Shown piece by piece: positions 32,724-42,390 of a stretch of 64,000 nt of DNA. Position 1 is the stretch's first letter. Each line of letters opens with the position of its first letter. The stretch is from positions 53,963 through 117,962 of the forward strand of contig NZ_JACHEP010000007.1 of assembly GCF_014201465.1 (NCBI RefSeq), read 5' to 3'. The position numbers were made by a program, and so were the translations under genes. Origin of the DNA: Anoxybacteroides tepidamans (GTDB lineage Bacteria > Bacillota > Bacilli > Bacillales > Anoxybacillaceae). Below the pieces are notes generated by a model that saw nothing but the letters and a program-made list of their open reading frames with translations, did no database searches and had not been told where the DNA came from.

Positions 32724-34499
32724 CTATTCATGCAATTTCTCATAAATTTTTTCAGCTACTGCCCGAGGAATATTCGCTTTTTGCAATTCTTCGACTGTTG
32801 CTTCTATCATATTTTTTACAGAACCAAAATGTTTCAACAGAGCTTTTTTTCTTTTTTCACCGACTCCTGGTATATCGTCCAACACTGATTGAAACAGCGA
32901 TTTCCCCCGCGTTTGCCGATGAAACGTGATCGCAAACCGGTGAACTTCGTCTTGGATGCGCTGCAATAAGTAAAACTCTTGACTGTTTCGCGCTAACGGA
33001 ACAACTTGCGGCGGATCGCCCATAATTAATTCCGACGTCCGATGCCTGTCGTCTTTTACAAGGCCGGCAAGCGGAATTTCCAGCCCCAGCTCGTTTTCCA
33101 ACACATCCCGAACAGCCGCTAAATGCCCTTTTCCTCCGTCAATGAGAATAAGGTCGGGAAGTGGCAGCCGCTCTTTGAGAGCACGGGTGTAGCGACGGCG
33201 TACGACTTCCCGCATTGATTCATAGTCGTCAGGGCCTTCGACCGTTTTAATTTTATATTTGCGATATTCTTTTTTCTCCGGCTTCCCATCAATAAAAACG
33301 ACCATCGCCGAAACAGGATCTGTTCCGTGAATGTTGGAATTATCAAACGCTTCAATTCGATGCGGTGCAGCAATTCGTAGCGCTTTCCCTAAGTTTTCCA
33401 CCGCCTTAATCGTCCGTTCTTCATCGCGCTCGATTAAATAAAATTTCTCTTTTAACGCCAGTGCCGCATTTTTGCAAGCTAAATCGACTAATTCTTTTTT
33501 CTTACCTGATTTCGGCTGCGTCACTTTGACGTTGAGAAGCTGTTCTGCCAATTCGCCGTCTACTTCCTTCGGCAACACGATCTCTTTCGGCTTTAAATGG
33601 TTCGCTCTTTCGTAAAACTGTCCTAAAAATGTCAACAGTTCTTCATCAGGATCTTGGTATAACGGAAAGATGGATACATCGCGCTCAATCAGCTTGCCTT
33701 GGCGGATGAAAAACACTTGAACGCACATCCAGCCTTTGTCGTAAGCATAACCGAACACATCCCGATCGACAAAATCGTTCATCGTTATTTTTTGCTTTTC
33801 CATGAGCGCTTCAATATGCGCGATTTGGTCGCGATATTCTTTCGCCCGCTCAAATTCCAGCATTTCCGCTGCTTTCGTCATTTTTTCTGTCAATTCTTTT
33901 TTGACTTCTTGATGCCCCCCATTTAAAAACCGGATAATTTGTTCAACGATTTCTTTGTTTTGCTGTTCGGAAACCGGATGCACACACGGTGCCAAACATT
34001 GCCCCATATGATAATAAAGGCACACTCGATTAGGTAATGATTGGCATTTCCGAAGCGGGTAAATGCGATCTAACAGCTTCTTCGTTTCATTCGCCGCTTG
34101 GACGTTCGGATACGGTCCGAAATATTTGCCGCGATCTTTTTGCACTTTTCTTGTAATGATCAAACGCGGATGTTCTTCCGCGGTAATTTTAATAAACGGG
34201 TAGCTTTTGTCGTCCTTTAACATAACGTTATATTTCGGATCGAACTTTTTGATTAAATTCATTTCTAAAATGAGCGCTTCAATATTTGATGAAGTCACAA
34301 TATATTCAAAATCGGCAATTTCGTTGACAAGGTACAGCGTTTTTCCGTCGTGCGTTCCGGTAAAATACGAACGCACCCGGTTTTTTAATACCTTTGCCTT
34401 TCCTACATAAATGACCGTTCCATTTTTGTCTTTCATTAAATAGCAGCCGGGCTGCTCCGGCAAAACGGCCAGCTTTTCTTTTAAGTGATCATGCATCAT
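32724..34499 (-). CDS. uvrC: Excinuclease ABC subunit C
   Basis: The nuclease that makes both incisions in nucleotide excision repair. About 591 residues. The N-terminal GIY-YIG domain has [20 protein letters not shown]; a UVR motif ([19 protein letters not shown]) follows at about 205-240, then the RNase H-like nuclease with [11 protein letters not shown] and [11 protein letters not shown], and two helix-hairpin-helix repeats at the end ([19 protein letters not shown]). The start is ATG 34499 or 34496 with GGAGTGA upstream. It begins 2 nt after the glycosyltransferase stop, so the two are probably co-transcribed. Confidence 0.96.
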   Translation of the reverse strand: MMHDHLKEKLAVLPEQPGCYLMKDKNGTVIYVGKAKVLKNRVRSYFTGTHDGKTLYLVNEIADFEYIVTSSNIEALILEMNLIKKFDPKYNVMLKDDKSYPFIKITAEEHPRLIITRKVQKDRGKYFGPYPNVQAANETKKLLDRIYPLRKCQSLPNRVCLYYHMGQCLAPCVHPVSEQQNKEIVEQIIRFLNGGHQEVKKELTEKMTKAAEMLEFERAKEYRDQIAHIEALMEKQKITMNDFVDRDVFGYAYDKGWMCVQVFFIRQGKLIERDVSIFPLYQDPDEELLTFLGQFYERANHLKPKEIVLPKEVDGELAEQLLNVKVTQPKSGKKKELVDLACKNAALALKEKFYLIERDEERTIKAVENLGKALRIAAPHRIEAFDNSNIHGTDPVSAMVVFIDGKPEKKEYRKYKIKTVEGPDDYESMREVVRRRYTRALKERLPLPDLILIDGGKGHLAAVRDVLENELGLEIPLAGLVKDDRHRTSELIMGDPPQVVPLARNSQEFYLLQRIQDEVHRFAITFHRQTRGKSLFQSVLDDIPGVGEKRKKALLKHFGSVKNMIEATVEELQKANIPRAVAEKIYEKLHE

Positions 34500-34501
34500 A
34501 A

Positions 34502-35962
34502 TCACTCCATTGTTGAATTCATCCATTCATATAACGTAATTTCCCCATATATCGGATCTGCGAGCGTGTTTGAGCGGTATGTTTTTACTTTTCGCAAGCG
34601 TCTGTCAAGTGAAACCCCTTGCGCTTGAAACCCTTTGACAACATGATCGGTCACATAAATTTTAGCATGTGTATAGTTCGCTTGATGTTGTAAAAAAAAT
34701 GAAAAACGTAATGCTTCCTGATACGGGAAATCAGCGCGAAGATATTGCAGCACTCTCGCTTCTTCCCATGTATATAAAACAAACGGCTCGTCTTTCTTTT
34801 GTAAATCATACGCTAATTGATACGTCGCTGGCAAGTGTAACGCTTGTTCGCGGATATAGAGCGTGCCGATCATAATTTGTGCAATCATGACAATCAAGGC
34901 CAATAGCCGCTTATATGTGGACGTGTTTCGGTAAAAATAGCGCAGCCATCCGTAAAAAAGCGCAAAATGAACAAGTGGAATCACATGGCGCGGCTTGTCA
35001 ATATTTTGTGCAAATAGCGCCCAGACCCCATAAGCAACTATGGCGGCAAAAAGCCAGCGAGGAAACGGGAACGCACGAGTCGAATAGAACGCCCAAATGA
35101 ATACGAAAAGATACAAAACAAGCAATATCATTGTTCGGCTGGAGATTCCAATCCAAATGATATTATAAAACAGAAATCGGCCTATCCGCTGCCAAAGCGG
35201 CTGTTGATCGTTTGACACCGTTCCTCCCCATTCTTGAAAATGCCCGTTCGTAAAGGAAAAGGCCAATTTCAAAAATCCATATAGACTTCCTTCCGTCTGC
35301 GCTATGCCCATCACCCAAATGAGCTGGAACGCTAGCGCAGCCGCCACGAGTCCGAACAACCGGCGAATACTTCGATGTTGTTTCCAGTCTTCGTACCATA
35401 AAAAAGCAAGCGCAATAGCAAACGGGACATATGAAAGCCGAATTCCTAACAAAAGCCCAAACAAAATTAATGACAGAAGATGAGCTTGCCACGTTTTTCG
35501 TTCTCGCGCTTGTTCAACCGCCCACACATACCACCATAAAACGGATAATGCCGCCCCTTCTGACATCGGTTGACTGCCAATGAGCACGACATAGCTCGCC
35601 GATTGAACGAGAACCGTAACGAGCCACGCCATCTCTGTTGCCCCATACTTTTTGGCTAATAAAAACATCGGGATCGACGCCGACCATAACATAAGCACAT
35701 TAAAAATGGACAATGCTTTAGCTGGATTTTCCACAAATGCATGAACGAGCATCCCACCCAAAATAAAATAAGGGTATCCTGGAAAATGGGGTTGCATCGC
35801 CAATAAATCGTATCGGTCTAATGCAAGGGCAAAATCGACTTGATCCCATGTGGCCGCATATGGACTTGCATATTTCATTTCTGCACAAAACAACAAAAAA
35901 AGTGCGGTTAATCCAAAATATGACATATACCGATGATTTCCCAGAAAATATTTACGCATCAT
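34502..35962 (-). CDS. Polytopic membrane protein, probable GT-C glycosyltransferase
   Basis: A protein of 486 residues with about ten to eleven predicted membrane helices. The first extracytoplasmic loop carries [16 protein letters not shown] ... QPHFPGYP, an acidic loop followed by a P-H-F-P-G-Y-P motif of the kind found in GT-C enzymes that use polyprenyl-phosphate sugars. The soluble C-terminus (about 385-486) is mixed alpha/beta. The exact family is not certain. The ribosome site is AAAGGTGA before ATG 35962. A polyprenyl-phosphate-sugar synthase-like gene lies 2 kb away (37862-38623), which fits a donor-acceptor pair. Confidence 0.65.
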   Translation of the reverse strand: MMRKYFLGNHRYMSYFGLTALFLLFCAEMKYASPYAATWDQVDFALALDRYDLLAMQPHFPGYPYFILGGMLVHAFVENPAKALSIFNVLMLWSASIPMFLLAKKYGATEMAWLVTVLVQSASYVVLIGSQPMSEGAALSVLWWYVWAVEQARERKTWQAHLLSLILFGLLLGIRLSYVPFAIALAFLWYEDWKQHRSIRRLFGLVAAALAFQLIWVMGIAQTEGSLYGFLKLAFSFTNGHFQEWGGTVSNDQQPLWQRIGRFLFYNIIWIGISSRTMILLVLYLFVFIWAFYSTRAFPFPRWLFAAIVAYGVWALFAQNIDKPRHVIPLVHFALFYGWLRYFYRNTSTYKRLLALIVMIAQIMIGTLYIREQALHLPATYQLAYDLQKKDEPFVLYTWEEARVLQYLRADFPYQEALRFSFFLQHQANYTHAKIYVTDHVVKGFQAQGVSLDRRLRKVKTYRSNTLADPIYGEITLYEWMNSTME

Positions 35963-35978
35963 TCTCACCTTTATAAAC

Positions 35979-36008
35979 GAAAAAGCACAAGACAGTCTTG
36001 CCTTGTAC
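35979..36008 (-). terminator. Terminator after the FTR1 operon
   Basis: GTACAAG pairs with CTTGTGC (one G-U) around a 10-nt loop, followed on the minus strand by TTTTTCG. It starts 3 nt after the permease stop. Confidence 0.65.
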
Positions 36009-36010
36009 TC

Positions 36011-36943
36011 TTAAATGACATGTTTCGTCTTCGGTTCAAGCGCTTGAACATTCTCGTTTCCTAGCTCTGATTTTTTTGCGTTTTTTGAATGACGGCTATT
36101 AATGAGCAAATAAATGACAACAAAATAGCCGATATAAGCAATCACTTCTTCTAGCGATGGCATTGATGAATAGCCGAACAACGCTTTCAAAAAGACGCCT
36201 ACATCTCCTGGTAACAGCGGTGCGACTCCGTAATCGCGAACATAATGTTCATAATCAATCGGATGCTCCGGCAACAGCCATGTTAAATCGTATACGTGCG
36301 GCATCACGCTTCCAATGATGTTTAAATCTTGCAACATTGAAATTCCTTGTACCAACAGTCCTGCCGCAATTAAAATAATGAAAGCGCCTGTCACTTTGAA
36401 AAACGTTTTTAACGGTACGCGCATCGTTCCTTTGAAAAAGACGTAGCTCACCAATGCGGCAATTACGACACCGGTAATCGCCCCCCATCCTTGCATGGCC
36501 GCACCGATGTTTCCACCGGTAATCGCCGCAAAGAAAAAGACCGTTTCAACTCCTTCGCGGAGCACAACTAAAAACGAGTGAATCACCATGCCAACCACAT
36601 TTCCTGTCGTAATAAAACGATCCATTTTTCCTTCAACGTTTTTCTTCATGTCTTGGCTATGCTCCGCCATCCAAAACACCATTTGCGTCAATAAAATCGT
36701 CGAAATGAACATGATCGAAATTTTTAAATACATCTCGCTTCCCATTGCAGCAAAGCCTGTAAACACAACTTGGAAAAGAAGGGCCACTCCAACGCTCGCC
36801 AACACGGCCAATCCTGCCCCAAACCATACGTATTTCGTATATTTCGTATGGTTGACCCTCTTTAAATAAGATGTAATAATCCCGACAATGAGCAAAGCTT
36901 CCAACACTTCACGAAACGTAATTAACAGCGCTTGAACTTCCAT
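36011..36943 (-). CDS. FTR1-family high-affinity iron permease
   Basis: A membrane ferric-iron permease of the OFeT/EfeU family. The 310 residues contain seven predicted helices and the two R-E-x-x-E iron-binding motifs, FREVLEALLI near the N-terminus and LREGVETVFF in the middle. It lacks the N-terminal extracellular domain found in longer EfeU proteins; a separate upstream gene may supply it. ATG 36943 with AAAGGAGAG is chosen over GTG 36946. It is the second gene of a Fur-controlled operon, 24 nt downstream of its partner. Confidence 0.88.
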   Translation of the reverse strand: MEVQALLITFREVLEALLIVGIITSYLKRVNHTKYTKYVWFGAGLAVLASVGVALLFQVVFTGFAAMGSEMYLKISIMFISTILLTQMVFWMAEHSQDMKKNVEGKMDRFITTGNVVGMVIHSFLVVLREGVETVFFFAAITGGNIGAAMQGWGAITGVVIAALVSYVFFKGTMRVPLKTFFKVTGAFIILIAAGLLVQGISMLQDLNIIGSVMPHVYDLTWLLPEHPIDYEHYVRDYGVAPLLPGDVGVFLKALFGYSSMPSLEEVIAYIGYFVVIYLLINSRHSKNAKKSELGNENVQALEPKTKHVI

Positions 36944-36967
36944 CACACGCTCTCCTTTCTTAAACCG

Positions 36968-37729
36968 TTAGTTTCGTCGTTTTCGGCGCAACGAATATAC
37001 GACAACAGCAACAATAACAATGATTAAAACAGCGATCGGAATCCAGTTTTTTAACTTCGATAAATCCGTCCATTCTTTTTTCTGTACCGCTTCTGGCTTT
37101 TCTGTAACACTTTCTGAAAAATGTCCGACTTTCAAGCTTTTTAATCCAAACTGCTTTTGCAGCAACGTTAAAATCGCCTCTTTACTTTTCTTAAACTGTT
37201 CGATATTGGATGGTTTTTTGCCGACGCCAAACAATCCTGGATTTCCTAACGACTGCAAAGCGTTGTCAAACTCGCTCCTCAATTGTTTGTCAATAGCTGC
37301 ATCCTTCGATTGAACAGAAGGAGAGAGCGCTTCGTATGTAGCAAATGCTTTCGCCAATAAACGTTTGCTCGTATCATATTGAGCAAAATTTTTCTCAATG
37401 TTTTCAAGGCGGCGCGCAATATTTAACACAAGAATTTTTCTCATATCTTTTAACACCGCTTCTTTATCTTTTGCTTCAAGGTCCGCTAGCACCACTTCAG
37501 ACGGCTCTATTCCCATATGCATATTAAGCTCTTCTTTCACTGTTTCAAAAATCGTTTTTGCCTCTGCAAAGTTTGGCGGCTGTTGATTCAGTTTTTCCGC
37601 CATTTGTTTGTACACTTCTGCCACTTTTTCTTCATTCGGGTCACCGTATGAATAAGCAAAAGCGGTCATCGGTGTATAAATGAGAATGAATATCAATAGT
37701 AAAGAAAAAAATAAACGTAATAGCCTCAT
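36968..37729 (-). CDS. Exported, membrane-anchored protein paired with FTR1 permease
   Basis: A protein of 253 residues. A signal peptide (basic MRLLRLFF start, hydrophobic core, cleavage near AFA-YS) is followed by a helical extracellular domain of about 190 residues, a single C-terminal membrane helix (about 228-247) and a basic tail RRKRRN. No metal motif is obvious. Its position right before the permease and behind the same Fur-box promoter suggests it captures iron or acts as the detached extracellular domain of an EfeU-type permease. Function is inferred from context. Confidence 0.75.
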   Translation of the reverse strand: MRLLRLFFSLLLIFILIYTPMTAFAYSYGDPNEEKVAEVYKQMAEKLNQQPPNFAEAKTIFETVKEELNMHMGIEPSEVVLADLEAKDKEAVLKDMRKILVLNIARRLENIEKNFAQYDTSKRLLAKAFATYEALSPSVQSKDAAIDKQLRSEFDNALQSLGNPGLFGVGKKPSNIEQFKKSKEAILTLLQKQFGLKSLKVGHFSESVTEKPEAVQKKEWTDLSKLKNWIPIAVLIIVIVAVVVYSLRRKRRN

Positions 37730-37754
37730 GATCCGGTTCCCTCCTACATATTTA

Positions 37755-37783
37755 ATGATAATGATTATCATCCTTCATGTCAA
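37755..37783 (-). promoter_or_regulatory. Fur box over the FTR1 operon promoter
   Basis: TTGACA (37778-37783) and TATCAT (37755-37760) are spaced by 17 bp. A perfect 7-1-7 inverted repeat TGATAAT-G-ATTATCA (37756-37770) covers the -10 box and much of the spacer. This is the Bacillus Fur core site, so iron-replete repression is expected. Confidence 0.9.
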
Positions 37784-37802
37784 TATATATAATACATATA
37801 TC

Positions 37803-37833
37803 AAAAATAAGGATAGAAGACTTCTTCTATCCT
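37803..37833 (-). terminator. Terminator of the glycan operon
   Basis: A perfect 10-bp stem AGGATAGAAG/CTTCTATCCT region around a 4-nt loop (37810-37833), followed by TTATTTTTG on the minus strand. It isolates the three-gene operon from the FTR1 promoter. Confidence 0.75.
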
Positions 37834-37861
37834 CATGCATCCAATAAAGTCCCCTCGAAGC

Positions 37862-38623
37862 CTAAGAACACTTCTTTCCATCGATATCCGGCAGCACGTG
37901 CGCCGAGCCATCAATATCCACTTTCGGAACTGATCGTTTCATTTCTTTCCAAATAGCAGGGAGAACTGCCGTCATATAGTCGCAAAATTTAATAAATGAC
38001 TGGCCTGTTACCCTCACTTGATAGCGAATCGGAACTTCTTTCATGCGAAAGCCTTTTCGCACTAAATTCAGTGTCAACACTTGCGCATAATTGTAGTCAT
38101 GAATAATGTCAGCATGTTCCATCGCTTGCCGTGAAAAGGCGCGCATCCCCGACTGGCCGTCGTAAATCCACGTTCGCAATAAAAGCGATTGCAAGCATGT
38201 AAAACAATAATTGCCAAGGCGGCGATACCATTTCATTCCATGAATCTCCCCAAGAAACCGCGACCCCATTGTATAGTCTGCTTCACCTTTAAAAATCGGC
38301 GCGAGCAAATCGGGAATTTGTTCAGCTGGATATTCGTTATCCGCATCAATCATCACGCCGATATCTGCACCGAGACGAAGGCACTCTCGCAACCCTTGTC
38401 TTACGGCAGCGCCGAGCCCGCTGTTTTTCTTCATTTGATACACATAATCAGCCCCTGCTTTCCGTGCCACTTCAACTGTTTGATCCGTCGATCCATCATC
38501 AATTACTAACACATTTACGTCAACGTGCGGATGAAAATGGCGAGGAATTTTTTGGATTACTTCCCCAATCGCTTCTTCTTCGTTATGCGCCGGTAAAAAG
38601 ACGATCACTTTTTGTCTCTTCAT
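37862..38623 (-). CDS. GT2 glycosyltransferase, polyprenyl-phosphate sugar synthase-like
   Basis: A protein of 253 residues resembling dolichol-phosphate mannosyltransferase. The GT-A fold shows VFLPAHNEEEAIGEVI, the nucleotide-binding VIDDGSTDQT, the metal motif MIDADNEYP and an acceptor region with GSRFLGE. There are no long C-terminal membrane helices, as in DPM1-type enzymes. It probably loads a sugar onto a lipid phosphate carrier. It overlaps the upstream gene by 41 nt, with its own ribosome site (AAGGGAA), and ends the operon. Confidence 0.85.
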   Translation of the reverse strand: MKRQKVIVFLPAHNEEEAIGEVIQKIPRHFHPHVDVNVLVIDDGSTDQTVEVARKAGADYVYQMKKNSGLGAAVRQGLRECLRLGADIGVMIDADNEYPAEQIPDLLAPIFKGEADYTMGSRFLGEIHGMKWYRRLGNYCFTCLQSLLLRTWIYDGQSGMRAFSRQAMEHADIIHDYNYAQVLTLNLVRKGFRMKEVPIRYQVRVTGQSFIKFCDYMTAVLPAIWKEMKRSVPKVDIDGSAHVLPDIDGKKCS

Positions 38624-40079
38624 TGTTTCCCTTCTTTCGTATCGCTTCCATTAGTACAGGACCACGGCTATGACTCGGATATGGAGCGCCTAGTAAATAC
38701 GCAATCATCGGAGCTAATGAAACAAGACTATGCTTTTCCTCAATCCGCTTTCCGCGTTCAATGGCTGGGCCATACATAAAAAACGGTACATATCGCTCTC
38801 CTTCGTCAAGATGTCCATGCCCACCGATCCCGTCTGCCTGACCGTGATCCGCGCAAACAATTAACGTGGCGTTGTTTAATTTTCCTTGTTCTTCGAGCCA
38901 TTCGACATATTCTTGAACGAGGGCATCGGCCTCTTCAATTTTTTGCAAATATTCGTCATACAATACGCCACGGCTATGACCCGTTTGGTCGGTCGCAATC
39001 AATTGAACGATCAATAAATCAGGATCTTGTTCTTTCATGATGAGTTTCGCTCGTTCGATAATATTTCGATCCGCCACATCGTTATGCATCACCGCTGTTA
39101 CCGTTTCGACATCATCGCCAAATGAATCGACAAGGTGGGCAATGCCTAGCAAACGGCCAGTTTTTCCGACTTTCCTTAATGAATCAAAAATGCTTTCAAC
39201 TTTAATCCCGAGCTTCCACACCATATTGGAGCGAATGCCATGTTCAAACGGGTACGTGCCGGTAAACATAGAAGTAAAACAAACGACCGTGCGTGCTGGA
39301 TACACCGTTTCCATTTGTGTAAATTCCGTTCCGTTTTGCCGCAATGATTTTAAAAACGGCGCGTTTGCTTGTTCAAAGCGATCTTTGCGCATGCCGTCAA
39401 TGACGATCACAATCACTTTTTCGTTGATCGCCTTTTTTGGGACAGCAACATTATTCGTATAAGTTGAAATCACTTTCGGCTTCCAATCAAATAAGTGTTT
39501 GTGGAGAATCCATGAGAATAAAAAAACAGACGCATAGTAGATCGCTAGCTGACTAATCGGCATCGACTGTCCCCCACGTTCCATCTGCTCATAGCCCCAT
39601 TGCCATAACGACAATAAAAGCAAAAATTTAGGCATTTGCTCTTGCGCGTTTCCACTTGTCGAATCGCTATTTTTCAGCACAAGCTTCCAAAAGCGAGTGA
39701 AGTTCCACCACGTCGTACCGATTCGCAAATGATAGTAGAGCGTTCCCCAAAAAAAGACGGTAAAGAAAAAATATAATCCAATCGCTAAAAGAAGCAACTT
39801 CACATCGGCAAATTGCCAAACGATCAAAAAAGCGATGTACGGAATCCATAAATAATTTCGCAAAAAGAGCGGATAATCATATATATAATAGATCATAAAA
39901 AGCGGCAAAACGAATAAAAAACTTAAAAAAAATGACTTCACATAATCAGGCTGCCCCAGATCAGGCAAATGATATAATAGCATCGTCCCGATAACGAAAA
40001 TGGGAGTAAACGGCTTCCCCTCATTCAGCAAATTCCAACATCGGGCGGCCACTTTTTCAAATTTCGATGCTTTTTTCAT
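38583..40079 (-). CDS. Membrane protein with alkaline-phosphatase/NPP-type phosphodiesterase domain
   Basis: A protein of 498 residues. About five membrane helices occupy residues 25-215; the rest is a soluble alkaline phosphatase superfamily domain. Metal and active-site motifs appear in order: IVIDGMRKDRF, the nucleophile threonine in YPARTVVCFTSMFTG, DQTGHSRG and ADHGQADGIGGHGH. The pattern is closest to nucleotide pyrophosphatase/phosphodiesterases. It might remove or transfer a phosphate-linked group on a glycan or glycolipid. The ATG at 40079 is preceded by GAGAAGTG. Middle gene of a three-gene operon. Confidence 0.82.
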   Translation of the reverse strand: MKKASKFEKVAARCWNLLNEGKPFTPIFVIGTMLLYHLPDLGQPDYVKSFFLSFLFVLPLFMIYYIYDYPLFLRNYLWIPYIAFLIVWQFADVKLLLLAIGLYFFFTVFFWGTLYYHLRIGTTWWNFTRFWKLVLKNSDSTSGNAQEQMPKFLLLLSLWQWGYEQMERGGQSMPISQLAIYYASVFLFSWILHKHLFDWKPKVISTYTNNVAVPKKAINEKVIVIVIDGMRKDRFEQANAPFLKSLRQNGTEFTQMETVYPARTVVCFTSMFTGTYPFEHGIRSNMVWKLGIKVESIFDSLRKVGKTGRLLGIAHLVDSFGDDVETVTAVMHNDVADRNIIERAKLIMKEQDPDLLIVQLIATDQTGHSRGVLYDEYLQKIEEADALVQEYVEWLEEQGKLNNATLIVCADHGQADGIGGHGHLDEGERYVPFFMYGPAIERGKRIEEKHSLVSLAPMIAYLLGAPYPSHSRGPVLMEAIRKKGNNEETKSDRLFTGA

Positions 40080-40116
40080 CACTTCTCATTCCTTTCCATT
40101 TTCGCCAGATCCATCA

Positions 40117-41061
40117 TCATTCTTCATGCCTTTTTGCCCACTCAATCGTTCTCGCTAGTCCTTCTTCAAACGTTACCGTTGGTTTGTATCCGAATGCTTG
40201 TTGCGCCTTCGTAATATCCGCCCATGTTGCATTCACATCGCCGGCCCGTTCGGGAGCATGCTTTACTTTCATAGCTGGAAAATACTTTTGCAAATATTCT
40301 AGTAGCTGTTCCATCGCGACGGGACGCCCTGATCCTAAATTAAATACGTCGTTGTTTCCGTTCCGATGCGATGCGGCGATCATTCCATTCACAATATCAT
40401 CGACAAATGTGTAATCCCGCGCTGTTTTTGTTCCATACACAACGATCTCTTCTCCGCGCAAAAGCCGGCGGATAAATTGGCTGATCGCCATATCTGGACG
40501 CCCCCACGGACCGTAAACAGTAAAATAGCGGAAAATCGTTAATTGATAGCCGAACAAATTGGCATAAGCGTAGCAAAACGATTCGGCCCCGTATTTCGCT
40601 GCCGCATACGGCGAAACAACATTCCCTGTTGCCATTTCCTCTTTGAGTGGCACACATCCTTGATCTCCGTACACGGAGGAAGAAGAAGCGAACAAAACGT
40701 GCTTCGTTCCTGCTTCTCCAGCAGCTTTTAAGACGTTGATCGTCGCTTTAATATCGTAATCGACATAATCAAGCGGTTGTAATAGAGAGTTTGGAACGCC
40801 GGGCAAAGCAGCTAAATGATAGACACAATCCGGCTGATAGCGTTGAAAGATCTCGTCTACTTTTTCATAATTAAGCAAATTCACTTCATAAACAGGTACA
40901 TCATAGCCGCTCGTAAGCGTGTGAAATTGCCACCGTTTTCGCTCCGCTGAGTAATAAGGATGAAAATTATCAATGACAACGACATCATGGCCAAGAGAAA
41001 GCAACTTAGAGACAAGATGACTGCCGATAAAGCCGGCACCGCCCGTAACTAAAATGTTCAC
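40117..41061 (-). CDS. NAD-dependent sugar-nucleotide epimerase
   Basis: An extended short-chain dehydrogenase of 314 residues. The NAD site is ILVTGGAGFIGSHL, with a Ser-Thr-like SSSSVYGD strand and the catalytic Y-x-x-x-K in SPYAAAKYGAE. The pattern is like UDP-glucuronate or UDP-glucose 4-epimerases; the substrate cannot be fixed from sequence. The GTG at 41061 matches the family start (NILVTGG) and has GAGGTGG; a GTG three codons upstream is less likely. An extended -10 TGGTACGAT lies near 41095. First gene of the operon. Confidence 0.88.
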   Translation of the reverse strand: MNILVTGGAGFIGSHLVSKLLSLGHDVVVIDNFHPYYSAERKRWQFHTLTSGYDVPVYEVNLLNYEKVDEIFQRYQPDCVYHLAALPGVPNSLLQPLDYVDYDIKATINVLKAAGEAGTKHVLFASSSSVYGDQGCVPLKEEMATGNVVSPYAAAKYGAESFCYAYANLFGYQLTIFRYFTVYGPWGRPDMAISQFIRRLLRGEEIVVYGTKTARDYTFVDDIVNGMIAASHRNGNNDVFNLGSGRPVAMEQLLEYLQKYFPAMKVKHAPERAGDVNATWADITKAQQAFGYKPTVTFEEGLARTIEWAKRHEE

Positions 41062-41132
41062 TGATTCCACCTCGTTGCGATTTGTTCCCCACTAATCGTA
41101 CCATAATGAAAATAACAAAAACACGGCATTTG

Positions 41133-41172
41133 CAAAAGCAAAAAACCTTGTTTCGTGACAAGGTTTTTTGCT
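41133..41172 (-). terminator. Terminator of the Fur-controlled lipoprotein gene
   Basis: AGCAAAAAACCTTG pairs with CAAGGTTTTTTGCT around an 8-nt loop, 10 nt after the stop at 41182. It makes the lipoprotein gene monocistronic. Confidence 0.88.
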
Positions 41173-41181
41173 TTATTTAAG

Positions 41182-42363
41182 TTATTTCGCCTTTTCAACG
41201 ACTGTTTGCAGCGTTGCTTTAATTTGTTCGAGAAGGTTCTTGCCTTCTTCTTTATTTTTCGCTTTTGCTGCTTCTAAATATTTTTGCACTTGATCGTTTA
41301 ACGTTGTGAACGCCTGATCGCCTAATAATGTTTTGATATCGCTTCCGATCATGTCAATGAATAAAGCTCCTTCAAGCGCTGTCACAACTGATTTATCTTG
41401 GCCCCAACTTTCTTCGCTTTCTTCGTATTCATTGAGCGCCACTTTTGTCAAACCGCGAACAAATGCTTTATTGACAGCCGCTGGATCTAACGTTTTGACG
41501 TCTGTTTGCAAGTCAAATTGTTTGAGGATATAATCTGCTTCTGCTGCCGCATATTTTTTCATGTATGGATAAATTGATTGATAAAACGCCCATCCTTCTG
41601 CTTGCCCCACTTTTGCTTTCTCTTCATTTTTTTTCGCTTCTGCCGCCGCTTTTGTTGCGTAACCGTAAGGAAGAGCGCCTGTTGCTAAATAAAAAGTTTT
41701 CATAAGCGTTTTATCGATGACTTGTTTACCAAGCGCAAAGGCTAAAGTGTCGCCTTTTTCCACTGCGCTTTCAATTTCTGAAAATCCACCGTTAATGGTA
41801 TCTACTAACGTTGTTCCGTAGGCTGCATCCCGTTTTTCTACCGTTGGCTGCAAAATTTTATAAAATTCTTTTGCCTCTTCTACCTCTTCTTTGACCGCAT
41901 CTTTATTATTCCAATTTTCTTCAATCTCAGTAAATTCTTGTTTGATCGTTGTATAAAACACTTTTTGCATTAACTTGTCAAAAATTTGCTCCACAACTAC
42001 TTTATCGATCGATCCGTCTTTTCCTGCATTCAACGCTGTTGTAAGATGCTGATCGACCGTTTCTTGCAATTCTGCATCACGCTTTTGCACAAGTGGCTGC
42101 AATTTTGTCGTATAAATGGCCATGACTTTATCAAAATCAACATTTTGTCCTTCGTTTGCTTTCGCAAGTTCTGTTACCGCTTCTTTAAACGCTTCGCCGT
42201 AGTTGATTTCTTGTTTTCCTTCTTCCGTCTGTTTTGTTTTTTCTGTCTTCGTTTCTTCCTGTTTCCCAGTTGTTGCTGTTTTTTCTGCATTACTGCAGCC
42301 TGCTAATACGCCTCCTGCCAATAAAAACATGGCAAATATTGCTTTTAAATGCCTTTTTTTCAT
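41182..42363 (-). CDS. Iron-regulated lipoprotein with three internal repeats
   Basis: A 393-residue lipoprotein. The signal peptide ends in LLAGGVLAGC (lipid Cys about 22), followed by a Lys/Glu/Thr linker. The mature part is helical and appears to hold three repeats: IYTTKLQPLVQKRDAEL, YKILQPTVEKRDAAY and YQSIYPYMKKYAAAE, each spaced by about 100-110 residues. No peptidase or haem motif is seen. Fur-like boxes over a consensus promoter imply a role in iron uptake; it may be a surface iron binder serving the FTR1 system 4 kb away, but that is inferred. Confidence 0.78.
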   Translation of the reverse strand: MKKRHLKAIFAMFLLAGGVLAGCSNAEKTATTGKQEETKTEKTKQTEEGKQEINYGEAFKEAVTELAKANEGQNVDFDKVMAIYTTKLQPLVQKRDAELQETVDQHLTTALNAGKDGSIDKVVVEQIFDKLMQKVFYTTIKQEFTEIEENWNNKDAVKEEVEEAKEFYKILQPTVEKRDAAYGTTLVDTINGGFSEIESAVEKGDTLAFALGKQVIDKTLMKTFYLATGALPYGYATKAAAEAKKNEEKAKVGQAEGWAFYQSIYPYMKKYAAAEADYILKQFDLQTDVKTLDPAAVNKAFVRGLTKVALNEYEESEESWGQDKSVVTALEGALFIDMIGSDIKTLLGDQAFTTLNDQVQKYLEAAKAKNKEEGKNLLEQIKATLQTVVEKAK

Positions 42364-42390
42364 CGTTTATGTATCCCCCTTTTTTATATA

